DNA of 64,000 nucleotides from Apoderus coryli (lineage: Eukaryota; Arthropoda; Insecta; Coleoptera; Attelabidae), in contig OU452203.1 of NCBI GenBank assembly GCA_911728435.2, positions 23,004,134 to 23,068,133 on the forward strand, in the 5' to 3' direction. Every line of letters starts with the position of its first letter. Within the stretch, counting starts at the first letter, position 1. Under the pieces are notes generated by a model. The model searched no databases. It was given only the letters and a program-made list of their open reading frames with translations, and was not told the origin of the DNA. Below, in pieces: positions 1 through 14,290 of this stretch. A program made the position numbers and the translations under genes.

Positions 1-1930
1 GATTTAAAAAATATTTAACAGACATTTCCGAACTGCCTGGTATACTAAATTATCCGGACTACATTCTATAACGATCTGATGTAAACCTTGTTATCAAATC
101 TGCTACATTTAAATGAAATCACTAGTTTAAAACTTGTCTGAAACTGATGCTGCGTAAACGGAAGTTTAACATGATTTAAAAAATATTTAACAGAACTTTT
201 CGAACAGCCTGGTATATTGAAATTATTCGGACTACATTCTATAACAATCTGCCGTAAACCTTTTGATCAAATCTGCAAAATTTAAATCAAATCACTAGTT
301 TAAAACTTATCTGAAACTGATGCTGCGTAAACGAAAGTTTGACATGATTTAAAAAATATTTAACAGAACTTTTCGAACAGCCTGGTATATTGAAATTATT
401 CGGACTACATTCTATAACAATCTGCCGTAAACCTTTTGATCAAATCTGCAAAATTTAAATCAAATCACTAGTTTAAAACTTATCTGAAACTGATGCTGCG
501 TAAACGAAAGTTTGACGTGATTTAAAAAATATTTAACAGAACTTTTCGAACAGCCTGGTATATTGAAATTATTCGGACTACATTCTATAACAATCTGCCG
601 TAAACCTTTTTATCAAATCTGCTAAATTTAAATGAAATCACTAGTTTAAAACTTGTCTGAAACTGATAAATAATGTCTAAACGAAAGTTTAACATGATTT
701 AAAAAATATTTAACAGAACTTTTCGAACAGCCTCGTATATTAAATTATTCGGACTGCATTCTATAACGATCTGACGTAAACCTTTTTATCAAATCTGCTA
801 AATTTAAATCAAATCACTAGTTTAAAACTTGTCTGAAACTGATGCTGCGTAAACGGAAGTTTAACATGATTTAAAAAATATTCAACAGAACTTTTCGAAC
901 AGCCTCGTATATTAAATTATTCGGACTGCATTCTATAACGATCTGACGTAAACCTTTTTATCAAATCTGCTAAATTTAAATCAAATCACTAGTTTAAAAC
1001 TTGTCTGAAACTGATGCTGCGTAAACGAAAGTTTAACTTGATTAACAAAATATTTAACAGACATTTTCGAACTGCCTGGTATATTAAATTATTCAGACTA
1101 CATTCTACAACGATCTGACGTAAACCTTTTTATCAAATCTGCTAAATTTAAATCAAATCACTAGTTTAAAACTTATCTGACACTGATGCTATGCAAAAGA
1201 AAGTTTAACATGATTAAAAAAATATTTAGCAGAACTTTTCGATCAGCCTGGTATAGTAAATTATTCGGACTACATTCTATGACGATCTGACGTAAACCTT
1301 TTTATCAAATCTGCTAAATTTAAATGAAATCACTAGTTTTAAACTTAGCTGAAACTGATGCTGCGTCAACGCAAGTTTAACATGATTAAAAAAATATTTA
1401 ACAGAACTTTTCGAACAGCCTGGTATATTAAATTATTCGGACTACATTCTATAACGATCTGACTTTAACCTTTTTATCAAATCTGCTAAATTTAAATCAA
1501 ATCACTAGTTTAAAACTTGTCTGAAACTGATGCTGCGTAAACGGAAGTTTAACTTGATTTAAAAAATATTTAACAGAACTTTTCGAACAGCCTGGTATAT
1601 TAAATTATTCAGACTACATTCTACAACGATCTGATATAAACCTTGTTATGAAATCTGGTAAATTTAAATCAAATCACTAGTTTAAAACTTATCTGAAACT
1701 GATGCTGCGTAAACGGAAGTTTGACATGATTAAACAAATATTTAACAGAACTTTTCGAACAGCCTGGTATATTAAATTATTCAGACTACATTCTACAACG
1801 ATCTGACGTAAACCTTTTTATCAAATCTGCTAAATTTAAATGAAATCACTAGTTTCAAACTTGGCTGAAACTGATGCTGCGTCAACGCAAGTTTAACATG
1901 ATTAAAAAAATATTTAACAGAACTTTTCGT
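1..1930. repeat. Satellite array R1, about 173-bp monomer, about 11 copies
   Basis: Head-to-tail copies recur every 172-173 bp, for example the string CAGAACTTTTCGAACAG at 191, 364 and 537. Copies differ by scattered substitutions. The array runs off the left edge and ends abruptly near 1930. If hh continues leftward, this lies in hh intron 1. No coding potential is seen. An ACCCTGTA motif sits about 170 bp past the end, at 2097, and resembles the ends noted around the 26-35 kb arrays. Confidence 0.95.
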
Positions 1931-3749
1931 CAACATGAGCTAAAACCTCGTAAAATAAATTGTATAAAGAAGAAGATTAGAGTAAAAATGTGCAAATTTA
2001 TAGCAACAGAGGATTTAAAATATAAAAAATCTGAAATTGTTTAATCATGAAGTTTTGACTCAAAATAAAAATTAACTTATGTACTTTTTGGCAGAACCCT
2101 GTACAGTGAATCATGTAATATATTACAGTACATAAAATTTAATATCAATTTGCGTTAAAATGTGCTGGGAAACTTGCGAAAACTTCAAAAAACTCCTGGA
2201 GACCTCAATAGCCGATCAGGCAGCGAACCCAGATTTTTTATTTTTAGTTTTGTTAAATAGTTTGAGTAGGTACAGCATCGATGTTTTTTGGATTCACAAC
2301 AGATTGTGGTCGACCCTGATTTCTTCTCAATCTCTCTATCAAGAAATTCCTAAAAATCAATTAATTTAGATGAAATATGCACAGTGACTTTTGAAGATCG
2401 CTGTATGTATATATAATTTCATATTTTACGACTAGAATCACATGTTTTATGATTTTTACATATAATTAATACTAATTTGAACTAAGATTATGTATTTATT
2501 TAAAATAAATAACACAAAAAGCAAACCACAACCACAAAAATATAATTTCATTTTACTTTTGTTATTTAAATAACTCAATATAAACAAATTAAACCTTCAA
2601 CCCACATGAACGTTACAAAGTTGCACGTTTTTATTTTTAAATTATTAAGGACGTATAGGGATGTTTCGTATACACCTTGTACATATATGGAACATGCATA
2701 TTACTGAAGATGTGAAAGTACACGTTATTATTCTGCATCTCTCTGCTAAATAGTTGCATAAATATTTTCATTATTATCTAACTTTTAACCTACATTTTCA
2801 CTTTATTATTTGAACAATCTACTCGCATTTATTTACATACGTTGATTTCAATCAAGATTGGTGTGAAAATCATCCAATTTAATCTAAATCCTGTTAAAAT
2901 GTGGGAATAATTTAAGAACGAATAGGATCAAACTGATATGTTATTATTTCGATGCTTTAATGTCAAGACTGCCATGAAAAATACATGAAAACAATCGAAA
3001 AATGTGCCAAAATTAATCTGGAAGCTGTCGAAAAGGTTTGGACTAAAGAATAATGTCGTTTGGCATGCAAATAGCCCTTCATAATATCATTGTCCTGTCT
3101 AAATTTCACAACCCTTCAATTATGTATGGCATATTGTTACAGTCGGTTTATCGGCACTTAAAGAGTTATAGACTCTACGCAATAACTCCATTCAATCTCA
3201 CACAACTCCAATGCAACTTTGATTTAATTAAAAGCAAAGCTTTAAAGACGCATGAGAAACGGTATGCTTTATCCACCTGACCGCACAATGCATTTATGGT
3301 ACCTAAAGTAAAAAGAAATCAATTTACATATTAAAATATGCTTACATGCAAAAGACAAAAGCGGCTATTGTTTTACTAAATAAAAAATATTAACTACAAC
3401 AGTAGAAGTAATATATAATATTAGACTCGACCACAAAAGCCTCTCATTTTTATTTTGTTTTTTCTTTTTTTCAAAAAACAATCATAACCATTTTGGAAAC
3501 AATACCCCAGCATTGTTGCTAAATGTGAATTATTATCCATGACATATATTATTTTTTTAAAACTCGATTGTGTATAATAGTGATTTTATACCGGGGACTG
3601 TTGTAATTTAATGTAATCTTAAAGGAATTTGCAAAAACCAACCTCGAAATCTTTGTACGTTAATAAATTGTAACAACTGTACGTCGGACTCTATATCTTC
3701 ATCAATCAAATTAACCCTCAAATGAAAGCTACTTACTGCTTATTTTAAC
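1931..3749. other. AT-rich non-repetitive DNA, no gene recognised
   Basis: Short open frames exist (2160-2369, 3053-3280 plus), but none shows a recognisable domain, codon bias or splice context. On the hh gene model this is intron 1 sequence. Confidence 0.7.
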
Positions 3750-5655
3750 TAAAGATAAAGCAACGGTTTTACCACAAAACAGCCAAGAAACTTCCTGTAA
3801 ACTTTTAAGTTCAGTTAAAGCAATAGCGAGACTAACTTACATCAAGTTCTATATTGATTTCATTATTGGTGCGATCTTTAAAATTTTACCCTTAATCGAT
3901 AGAGGACTAATTGCTCTATAACTAACCTCTATACAAGTTTGAAGTAACCTCAACGGTTTTTCCACAAAATAGCCCTAAACTTGCTTAAAACTTTTAAGTT
4001 CAGTTAAAGCAATAGCGAGACTAACTTACATCAAGTTCCATATTTAATTCATTATTGGTGCGATTTTGAATATTTTACCCTTAATCGATAGAGGATTAAT
4101 TGCTCTATAACTAACCTCTATACAAGTTTGAAATAACCTCAACGGTTTTTCCACAAAATAGCCCTAAACTTGCTGTAAACTTTTAAGTTCAGTTAAAGCA
4201 ATAGCGAGACTAACTTACATCAAGTTCCATATTTATTTCATTATTGGTGCGATTTTGAATATTTTACCCTTAATCGATAGAGGATTAAATGCTCTATAAC
4301 TAACCTTTATTCAAGTTCGAAATAACCTCAACGGTTTTTCCACAAAATAACCCTAAACTTGCTGTAAACTTTTAAGTTCAGTTAAAGCAATAGCGAGACT
4401 AACTTACATAAAGTTCCATATTTATTTCATTATTGATGCGATTTTGAATATTTTACCCTTAGTCGATAGAGGATTAAATGCTCTACAACTAACCTCTATA
4501 CAAGTTCAAAATAACCTCAACGGTTTTACCACAAAACAGCCAGGAAACTTGCTGTTAAATTTAAGTGCAGTTAAAGCAATAGCGACACTAACCTACATCA
4601 AGTTCCATATTTATTTCATTATTGTTGCGATTTTGAATATTTTACCCTTAAGCGATAGAGGATTAAATGCTCTATAACTAACCTTTATTCAAGTTCGAAA
4701 TAACCTCAACGGTTTTTCCACAAAATAACCCTAAACTTGCTGTAAACTTTTAAGTTCAGTTAAAGCAATAGCGAGACTAACTTACATAAAGTTCCATATT
4801 TATTTCATTATTGATGCGATTTTGAATATTTTACCCTTAGTCGATAGAGGATTAAATGCTCTACAACTAACCTCTATACAAGTTCAAAATAACCTCAACG
4901 GTTTTACCACAAAACAGCCAGGAAACTTGCTGTTAAATTTAAGTGCAGTTAAAGCAATAGCGACACTAACCTACATCAAGTTCCATATTTATTTCATTAT
5001 TGTTGCGATTTTGAATATTTTACCCTTAATCGATAGAGGATTAATTGCTCTATAACTAACCTCTATACAAGTTTGAAATAACCTCAACGGTTTTTCCACA
5101 AAATAACCCTAAACTTGCTGTAAACTTTTAAGTTCAGTTAAAGCAATAGCGAGACTAACTTACATAAAGTTCCATATTTATTTCATTATTGATGCGATTT
5201 TGAATATTTTACCCTTAATCGATAGAGGATTAAATGCTCTACAACAAACCTCTATACAAGTTCAAAATAACCTCAACGGTTTTACTACAAAACAGCCAGG
5301 AAACTTGCTGTAAACTTTAAGTGCAGTTAAAGCAAGAGCGAGACTAACTTACATCAAGCTCCCTATTTATTTCATTATTGGTACGAATTTTAATATTTTA
5401 CCCTTAATCGATAAAGGATTATATGCTCTACAACTAACCTCTATACAAGTCCAAAATAACCTCAACGGTTTTACCACGAAATAGCCATAAACTTGATGTA
5501 AACTTTTAAGTGCAGTTAAACCAATAGTGAGACTAACTTACATCAAGCTCCATATTTATTTCATTATTGGTACGAATTTTAATATTTTACCCTTAATCGA
5601 TAAAGGATTAAATGCTCTATAATTAACTTCTATACAATTTGAAATAACCTCAACA
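3750..5655. repeat. Satellite array R2, 189-bp monomer, about 10 copies
   Basis: The string CAACGG recurs at 3951, 4140, 4329 and 4518, an exact 189-bp period. Each monomer contains ATAGAG, nine bases, then CTCTA, a short inverted repeat that also occurs in arrays R8 and R9. A diverged block of the same family in the same orientation lies at 8495-9260. Two adjacent copies are nearly identical over several hundred bases, so part of the array amplified recently. Confidence 0.95.
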
Positions 5656-6199
5656 TAAGGCTGCACAGTTATTATTCCAGCTCTGTGTTTATAATGTCCC
5701 ATTGATTGTCTATACCTGAATACCTAATTATTGTTTTTTTTTAATGGTAAAATAAAAAATATCAAATTTCATTTTGACTCAAATCATTTGCGACATCGTG
5801 GTTCTAAAAGGTGAGATTTGTGGTTTCCTGTCAAAACAAATTAAGCGTAAGTTTTTAAAATTATAACCCATAACGTGTTATATAAAAAAAAAACGTTATA
5901 AATAACATTTGTTAGTTTTAATTTTAAATCGCTCTCGAATATTGTATATTTATATTGAATTGGAAGAGATATTTAACAGATACTCTGTATGCCTAGTTAT
6001 ATCGAAAAATAAACTCTGATCCGTGTATATTTCATTTCAATTTTGTTAGTTTTATTATTACATTATCGGTCGTTAGCCCTCTGTAAAATTATTATTTATT
6101 TATTATTTCGGATCTATTTAAATATACTTTTTCCATATTTCACATGTTCATTAGAAATTGATGCTTGTACATACGAGGGCTAACTCAAAATTGAGGTTA
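5656..6199. other. Spacer between arrays R2 and R3
   Basis: AT-rich sequence with no recognised gene. The R3 side begins near a string TACGAGGGCTAACTC at about 6171, which looks like some insect DNA-transposon ends, but no partner was found. Confidence 0.6.
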
Positions 6200-7730
6200 A
6201 TTTTTTCTTTGGGAAGACTATAATCACAAAACAAATTTACAAATATCCCATTTATGGTTTATCCAAACTCGAGGCTAAATTCTCAGAAATCCTTTAAGAT
6301 TATCTTAAAATAGTACTGAGGTTTTTCATAGAGAATTCAATTGCTTATCAAATAAGCTGAAAATCACAGACCTTTTACTAATATTATTTCAATTATCGCG
6401 TCTGATACAAGGCGGTCATATAATTTACAAATATGCCTTTTAGGCTTTAACCAAACTCGAGGCTAAATTTGCAGAAAACCTTTAAGATTATCTTAAAATA
6501 GTACTGAGCTTTTTCATAGAGAATGCAATTGCTTATCAAATAAGCTAAAAATCACAAACCTCTTACTCATATTCTTTCAATTATCGCGTCTGATACAAGG
6601 CGGTCATATAATTTACAAATATCCCATTCATGTTTTAACCAAACTTGAGGCTAATTTCTAATAAAACCTTTGAGATTATCTTAAAATAGTACTGAGCTTT
6701 TTCATAGAGAATGCAATTGCTTATCAAATATGCTAAAAATCACAAACCTCTTACTCATATTCTTTCAATTATCGCGTCTGATACAAGGCGGTCATATAAT
6801 TTACAAATATCCCATTCATGTTTTAACCAAACTTGAGGCTAATTTCTAATAAAACCTTTGAGATTATCTTAAAATAGTACTGAGCTTTTTCATAGAGAAT
6901 ACAATTGCTTATCAAATATGCTAAAAATCACAAACCTCTTACTAATATTCTCTCAATTATCGCGTCTGATACAAGGCGGTCATATAATTTACAAATATCA
7001 TACTCATGTTTTAACCAAACTTGAGGCTAATTTCTAATAAAACCTTTGAGATTATCTTAAAATAGTACTGAGCTTTTTCATAGAGAATACAATTGCTTAT
7101 CAAATATGCTAAAAATCACAAACCTCTTACTAATATTCTCTCAATTATCGCGTCTGATACAAGGCGGTCATATAATTTACAAATATCACATTCATGTTAT
7201 AACCAAACTTGAGGCTAATTTCTAATAAAACCTTTGAGATTATCTTAAAATAATACTGAGCTTTTTCATAGAGAATACAATTGCTTATCAAATAAGCTAA
7301 ACATCACAAACCTCTTACTAATATTTTTTGAATTATCGCGTCTGATACAAGGCGGTCATATAATTTACAAATAACTCTTTTAGGCTTTAACCAACTCGAG
7401 GCTAAATTCTCAGAAAACCTTTAAGATTATCTTAAAATAGTACTGAGCTTTTTCATAGAGAATTCAATTGCTTATCAATTAAGCTAAAAATCACAAACCT
7501 CTTACTAATATTCTTTCAATTATCGCGTCTGATACAAGGCTGTCATATAATTTACAAATATGCCATTCATGTTTTAATACAATTTGAGGCTGATTTCTAG
7601 TAAAACCTCGAAGGTTAAGGTTGAAAAGCTTTTGAGCTTTTTCATAGAGAATTATATTAGTTATGAAGTAAACTGAAAATTACAAACATTGCGCTTGTAT
7701 CCACTTAAAAATCGCTTCCGACACAACAGA
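6200..7730 (+). repeat. Satellite array R3, 188-bp monomer, about 8 copies
   Basis: The motif AGATTATCTTAAAATAGTAC recurs at 188-bp steps (about 6297, 6485, 6673). Most monomers contain the inverted repeat GCTTAT-CAA-ATAAGC. The last copy, after 7560, is strongly diverged, as expected at an array edge. The same family is found in reverse complement at 24720-25460, on the other side of hh exon 1. Confidence 0.95.
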
Positions 7731-8494
7731 CTCACAATTTATTATACCTTTTGTCGACATTGCAACCAAAAAGGAAAAAAAAATCTATTTAACAAGTCGA
7801 ATGATAAATAATGGTTTTGACAAACAGCGGAAAATTGAAAAATACAATAAATAACAAAAAAGTCAAAATATTTCAGTCCCTTTGGTCAAAACACCGACCG
7901 TACAGTACCGTACCAAACATAATTGTACTTTTCTTTGAAATGTCAGTCATTTGTGTTCATGTTTATTACGATTTTTAAATATTTTTACAACCGTTTACTT
8001 AAAATGGAATAATGAGACTGTTCAGTTTGCAAAAGGTGCAAATGTAGTTTATAAGGAAATAGTGCTTAGTGCGGTCCTGTGCTCGTTGACCACAGGTAGA
8101 AGTGCAGGTATTATTAGTTTTTAACCTCTACGGATCGTGTTTGAGAGACCGCAAAACACAAAAAGGTAACAACACCCTCGTTTTGTGGAGAATAAATATA
8201 AATTATATTTATATGTATACAAGCCTTTTCAAAAATGGGATAGTAAACAGAAAAATATGGCTTTTAGTGAGTGAATGGGAATAGGCCGGCTTGTCAAAAC
8301 AAAAAACCCTAACCATTTATTTTTGTTTTCGTTCAAAAAGAAATATAGCGCCTTTTCTTCTAGTAGTATCGGCATGTATGTCTTCCGGCCGGTGTCACGA
8401 ACGATTTAGTAGGAGATATGGGTCGCCATATTGGTACCATTTTTATTTGTTTAAATTCTATTGCATAAATTACTTGAAAATGATATTTACAATT
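7731..8494. other. Spacer between R3 and R2b, no gene recognised
   Basis: Mixed-composition sequence with short open frames at 8102-8284 and 8291-8593 on the plus strand. The second runs into satellite sequence at its 3' end, so neither is a credible gene. Confidence 0.6.
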
Positions 8495-9260
8495 CCGGTG
8501 GGACTCACGTACATGGAGCTCCATATCTATTTGATTATTGGTACGATTTTTAATTTTTTACCCTTAATCGATAGAGGATTAATTGCTCTATAAATAACCT
8601 CTATACAGGTTCAAAATATCCTGAACGGTTTTACCACAAAATAGCCATAAACTTGGTGTAAACTTTTAAGTGCAGTTAAACCAATAGTGAGACTAACTTA
8701 CATCAAGCTCCATATTTATTTAATTATTGCAACGATTTTTAATATTTTACACTTAATTGATAGAGGATTAATTGCTCTATAAATAACCTCTATACAAGTT
8801 CAAAATATCCTCAACGGTTTTACCACAAAACAGCCGTAAACTTGCTGTAAACTTTTAAGTGCAGTTGATGCAATAGTGAGACTAACTTACATCAAGGTCA
8901 ATACTTATTTGATTATTGGTACGATTTTTGATTTTTTACTCTTAATCGATAGAGCATTAAATGCTCTATAAATAACCTCTATACAAGTTCAAAATATCCT
9001 CAATGGTTTTACCACAAAACAGCCAGGAAACTTGCTGTAAACTTTTAAGTGCAGTTAAACCAATAGTGAGACTAACTTACATCAAGGTCAATACTTATTT
9101 GATTATTGGTACGATTTTTGATTTTTTACCCTTAATCGATAGAGCATTAAATGCTCTATAACTGACCTCTAAAAAGTTCAAAATATCCTCAAGGCTGTAA
9201 ACTTTAAGTCTAGTTAAAGGTGCTATATTTATTTCAACATTGGTGCGATTTTTACTGTTT
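8495..9260. repeat. Satellite block R2b, diverged copies of the R2 family, about 4 copies
   Basis: Same monomer as 3750-5655 and same orientation, but more diverged. Two copies, at 8949-8969 and 9139-9159, carry a perfect version of the shared palindrome: arms ATAGAGCATT and AATGCTCTAT around a single A. The right edge degenerates after 9170. Confidence 0.9.
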
Positions 9261-9809
9261 TCTAATCTCAAAGATTTAGCCTCAAAACGACCTTGAATTG
9301 ACATCAGTTAACTGACAACTGAACAAATTGTTTATTTTTTAGATTATTTCGAGTAAATTTTTCACACTTAAAGGATTTTGAATGTAACATAAATTCGTTA
9401 TACACAGTACGACTCGATTTTTATTTAAGTAAACATTACAGGTTATTTTTCAATAGTAAGCATTCTTTTTAAAAATATTTTTGTTGACAAAACAATAAAA
9501 ATAACGCAAAAGGGAGAAAAGGTAGTACTATAGATGTTTTGAAAAAAAAGACTAAACAAGGCAAAAGAGAAAAATTCAATTTGCACGTTATTCATGCGTA
9601 ACAAAGCCCTTTTTGTTACGCTTCGTATTTCCAATTGAATTTTCAATTAAACGTAACAAGTAATTTTTGACTTCTTAACGACCGGTATGTTGTATGTTAA
9701 AATTAATTGTTTTCAATGTTAATTTGCACACAATTTCTGTTTCAGATTGTGCGAAGAATAATGTACTTTAAAAAGAGCTTAAGTTTATTAAAAGTGATTT
9801 AAGAGTTTT
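9261..9809. other. Spacer between R2b and R4, no gene recognised
   Basis: AT-rich sequence. A minus-strand open frame at 9443-9646 is low in complexity and matches no family I recognise. Confidence 0.6.
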
Positions 9810-11965
9810 AACCCAAACGCATGTTGTCTAAAAAGTTGGTGAACAAAGTTTATATCCTAATTTTCAAAAGCTCCTTATTGGATTACAGAATTTGGTTATT
9901 ACGGTTTATAACCAATTCAATGGTCTTTAAAATGCCAACCAATGAGTTGAAATTGGATTAACATTGAATTTTTTACGAACTAAAATGTACCAGGTTGATC
10001 CAAAAGCAAGGCAAAATTGCCTAAAAAGTTGTTAAACAAAGTTTCTATCCAAATTATCAAAAGTTGTTTATTGGATTCAAAGTTTTTGATTGCTGTAGTT
10101 TATTGATAATTTAATTGACTTTTAAATGCCACCTAATTAGTGAAAATTGGATTAAAATTGAATTTTTTACGGACTAAAATGTACCAGATTGATCCAAAAG
10201 CATTTTGCCTAACAAGTTATACAAAGAGTCTATCCAAATTTTCAAAAGTTCTTTATGGGATTCAAAGTTTTTGATTGCTGTAGTTTATTGATAATTTAAT
10301 TGACTTTTAAATACCACGTAATTAGTGAAAATTGGATTAAAATTGAATTTTTTACGAACTAAAATGTACCAGATTGATCCAAAAGCATTTTGCCTAAAAA
10401 GTTGTTAAACAAAGTTTCTATCCAAATTATCAAAAGTTCTTTATTGGATTCAAAGTTTTTGATTGCTGTAGTTTATTGATAATGTAATTGACTTTTAAAT
10501 GCCACCTAATTAGTGAAAATTGGATTAAAATTGAATTTTTTACGAACTAAAATGTACCAGATTGATCCAAAAGCATTTTGCCTAAATGTTGTTAAACAAA
10601 GAGTCTATCCAAATTACCAAAAGTTCTTTATTGGATTCAAAGTTTTTGATTGCTGTAGTTTATTGATAATTTAATTGACTTTTAAATGCGACCTAATTAG
10701 TGAAAATTGAATTAAAATTGAATTTTTTACGAACTTAAATGTACCAGATTGATCCAAAAGCATTTTGCCTAAACAGTTGTTAACCAAAGTTTCTATCCAA
10801 ATTATCAAAAGTTCTTTATTGGATTCAAAGTTTTTGATTACTGTAGTTTATTGATAATTTAATTGACTTTTAAATGCCACCTAATTAGTGAAAATTGGGT
10901 TAAAATTGAATTTTTTACGAACTAAAATGTATCAGATTGATCTAAAAGCATTTTGCCTAAATGTTGTTAAACAAAGAGTCTATCCAAATTACCAAAAGTT
11001 CTTTATTGGATTCAAAGTTTTTGATTGCTGTAGTTTATTGATAATTTAATTGACTTTTAAATGCCACCTAATTAGTGAAAATTGGATTAAAATTGAATTT
11101 TTTACGCACTAAAATGTACCAGATTGATCCAAAAGCATTTTGCCTAAAAAGTTGTTAAACAAAGTTTCTATCCAAATTATCAAAAGTTCTTTATTGGATT
11201 CAAAGTTTTTGATTGCTGTAGTTTATTGATAATGTAATTGACTTTTAAATGCCACCTAATTAGTGAAAATTGGATTAAAATTGAATTTTTTACGAACTAA
11301 AATGTACCAGATTGATCCAAAAGCATTTTGCCTAAACAGTTGTTAAACAAAGTTTCTATCCAAATTACCAAAAGTTCTTTATTGGATTCAAAGTTTTTAA
11401 TTGCTGTAGTTTATTGATAATTTAATTGACTTTTAAATGCCACCTAATTAGTGAAAATTGGATTGAAATTGAATTTTTTACGAACTAAAATGTACCAGAT
11501 TGATCCAAAAGCATTTTGCCTAAACAGTTGTTAAACAAAGTTTCTATCCAAATTACCAAAAGTTCTTTATCGGATTCAAAGTTTTTAATTGCTGTAGTTT
11601 ATTGATAATTTAATTGACTTTTAAATGCCACCTAATTAGTGAAAATTGGATTAAAATTGAAGTTTTTACGAACTAAAATGTACCAGATTGATCCAAAAGC
11701 ATTTTGCCTAAACAGTTGTTAAACAAAGTTTCTATACAAATTACCAAAAGTTCTTTATTGGATTCAAAGTTTTTAATTGCTGTAGTTCATTGATAATTTA
11801 ATTGACTTTTAAATGCCACCTAATTAGTGAAAATTGGATTGAAATTGAATTTTTTACGAACAAAAATGTACCAGATTGATCCAAAAGCATTTTGTCTAAA
11901 AAGTTTTTATACAAATTATCAAAGGTTCTTTATTGCATTCAAAATGTTTGATTACCGTTTATTGG
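9810..11965. repeat. Satellite array R4, about 187-bp monomer, about 11 copies
   Basis: GTACCAGATTGATCC recurs at 10181, 10366, 10554 and 10741, at steps of 185-188 bp. Small indels explain the variation. The first and last copies are diverged, and the centre is more uniform. It is non-coding and lies in the presumed hh intron 1. Confidence 0.95.
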
Positions 11966-12689
11966 AAATTTAATCAGCTTATTCAAATGAAATTCAAATT
12001 TGACGCCCACGAAATCAGTTTACCAAAAAATATGTTAATAATAATTTTTTGGGAATTCCAATTTATTTATTTTCTTACAAAACGTTAAATTATGTTTGCA
12101 GTTAATACTCAATTCGTGTTAATTACGTTTCTAATATATTCGGAAATATTAAAGTATTACTTAAATAAATATTCGACCCACATTTTTTGGATAAAAAAAA
12201 AAAATAGATAAAACAAACGTTGTTATTTGCTAATATGTGTAGATTACTATTTGGGGATTATGTGATTACACAGACATATCCAATTCTTCCTATTTATAGA
12301 TATGTCTATATAACGAAAAAATTATTAATTCTTACAAATTTATTATCTCTAAGTTAAATATTTGTATTAAAAAATAGTTTATTTTGATAGTAGTAGGCAC
12401 AAAATATACCTATAGGTATATATATATATTTTTTTGGGAAATCAGAGTTTAATATAAATATTTTTCCACAAAAAATATTCGATTGGAATTTTTATTACAA
12501 ACAAATAGTCTAATTTGATGCGAAATTACTAATTCATTACCTATTTTTAAATTCAAGATAAGCGAAAATATTATCGAACCATTGTTAAAGAGTTAATTAT
12601 TTTTTTGGTTACACAGTTGTTTGTAAGTAGATTTCAATATTTTTATGGATTCGCAGATAGCTTAATTCTGAAAAAAAAATATTTAAATA
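11966..12689. other. Very AT-rich spacer
   Basis: Long A/T runs and TA-rich tracts (for example around 12418-12435). No gene or ordered repeat is seen. Confidence 0.6.
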
Positions 12690-14150
12690 GAATTTTTTTA
12701 ATTGACTTTGACTGCCAAATTTGATAATAGTTTTAACGACTAATTGATATCGATCCGATAGATTTTCACTCTTAACAAATTCAAATCAAATCTGATTTGA
12801 ATAAATTTACCGCTGTTTGAATGCCAATAAAATTTGCAATAAACTGCAGTAATAAAAAATAGTGAATCCTCCATAAAAATTTCGAAAATTTTAAGTTTAA
12901 ACTTTGGATAACAAAAATGTCGACTAACTGTTGTAATGTTAACTAGACACATAAAAATTCGTAACAACTTTAATTCTAATAGAGTTGCAATGTATTTAGT
13001 GTCGTTTTAAAGCGAATATAATTTGCTCTACACTGCTTTAATAAAAAAATTAATCCTTTATATAAACTTTTTGAAAAATTTAGGTTTATACTCAGGTTAA
13101 CAAAATTCTGGACTAAATGCTTTAGTGATAACCTGATACATAAAAATTCGTAACAACTTTAATTCTAATAGAGTTGGAATGTATTTAATGTCGTTTTAAA
13201 GCCAATAAAATTTACAATAAACTGCAGTAATAAAAAATAGTGAATCCTCCATAAAAATTTCGAAAATTTGAAGTTTAAACTTTGGATAACAAAAATGTCG
13301 ACTAACTGTTGTAATGTTAACTAGACACATAAAAATTCGTAACAACTTTAATTCTAATAGAGTTGCAATGTATTTAAAGTCGTTTTAAAGCCAATACAAT
13401 TTGCTCTACACTGCTTTAATAAAAAAATTAAGCCTTTATATAAAATTTTTGAAAAACTTAGGTTTATACTCAGGTTAACAAAATTTTGTAGTAAATGTTT
13501 TAGTGATAGCCTGATACATAAAAATTCGTAACAACTTTAATTCTCATAGAGTTGGAATGTGTTTAATGTCGTTTTAAAGCCAATACAATTTGCTATAAAC
13601 TGCTTTAATAAAAAAATTAATCCTTTATATAAAATTTTTGACAAATTTAGGTTTATACTTAGGTTAACAAAATTCTGGACTAAATGTTTTAGTGATAACC
13701 TGATAGATAAACATTGTTAATCAATTTTATTCTCATTCGACTTCAATATATTTAATGTCATCTGAAAGTCAATGAAATTTACAATAAAGTGCATTAATTT
13801 AAAATTTTCAGTCCACTATGGAATTTTTGAGATATTGCGGTTCAAATTTTGCTCAACAAATCTTTAGACTAAATGTTTTTATGGCAATTCGGTACATAAA
13901 AATTCGTCACAACTTTAATTCAAATAGAGGTGCAATGTATTTAATGTCGTTTTAAAGTCAATAAAACTGACTATAAACTGCTTAAATAAAAAAAAATAAT
14001 CCTCTATACAAAATTTCTGAAACATTTAGGTTTATACTTAACAAAATTGTGATAAGCCGATACATACAAGTTCTTATCAAATTAATTCTCATAGGACTTC
14101 CAATATATTTAATGTCATTTGAAAGTCAGTGAAATTTATAATAAAGAGCA
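12690..14150. repeat. Satellite array R5, about 189-bp monomer with alternating subtypes
   Basis: AAAAATTCGTAACAACTTTA recurs at about 12952, 13142, 13331 and 13520. Two subtypes alternate at first: one ends in GTTAACTAGACACAT, the other in GATAACCTGATACAT. This gives a dimer of about 379 bp. Later copies are more degenerate. The array stops about 140 bp before the hh exon 1 donor. Confidence 0.9.
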
Positions 14151-14290
14151 TCCAAAATTAACAATTGATCAATCTTTTTACAAACGTACCCCAAACCCCT
14201 TAAAACTGCTTTAATTCTTAACCAATGGGTACAATTCAATCACTAATCTAAAAGCAACACTTCCCTTCCCATCATACCCCCAAAAATTAC

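Noticed and set aside
2160..2369. 69-codon plus-strand frame in the presumed hh intron
   Set aside because: No recognisable domain, no conserved motif, and it ends in A/T-rich sequence.
4444..5055. Two identical-looking 77-codon plus-strand frames
   Set aside because: Both lie entirely in R2 satellite copies that were duplicated together.
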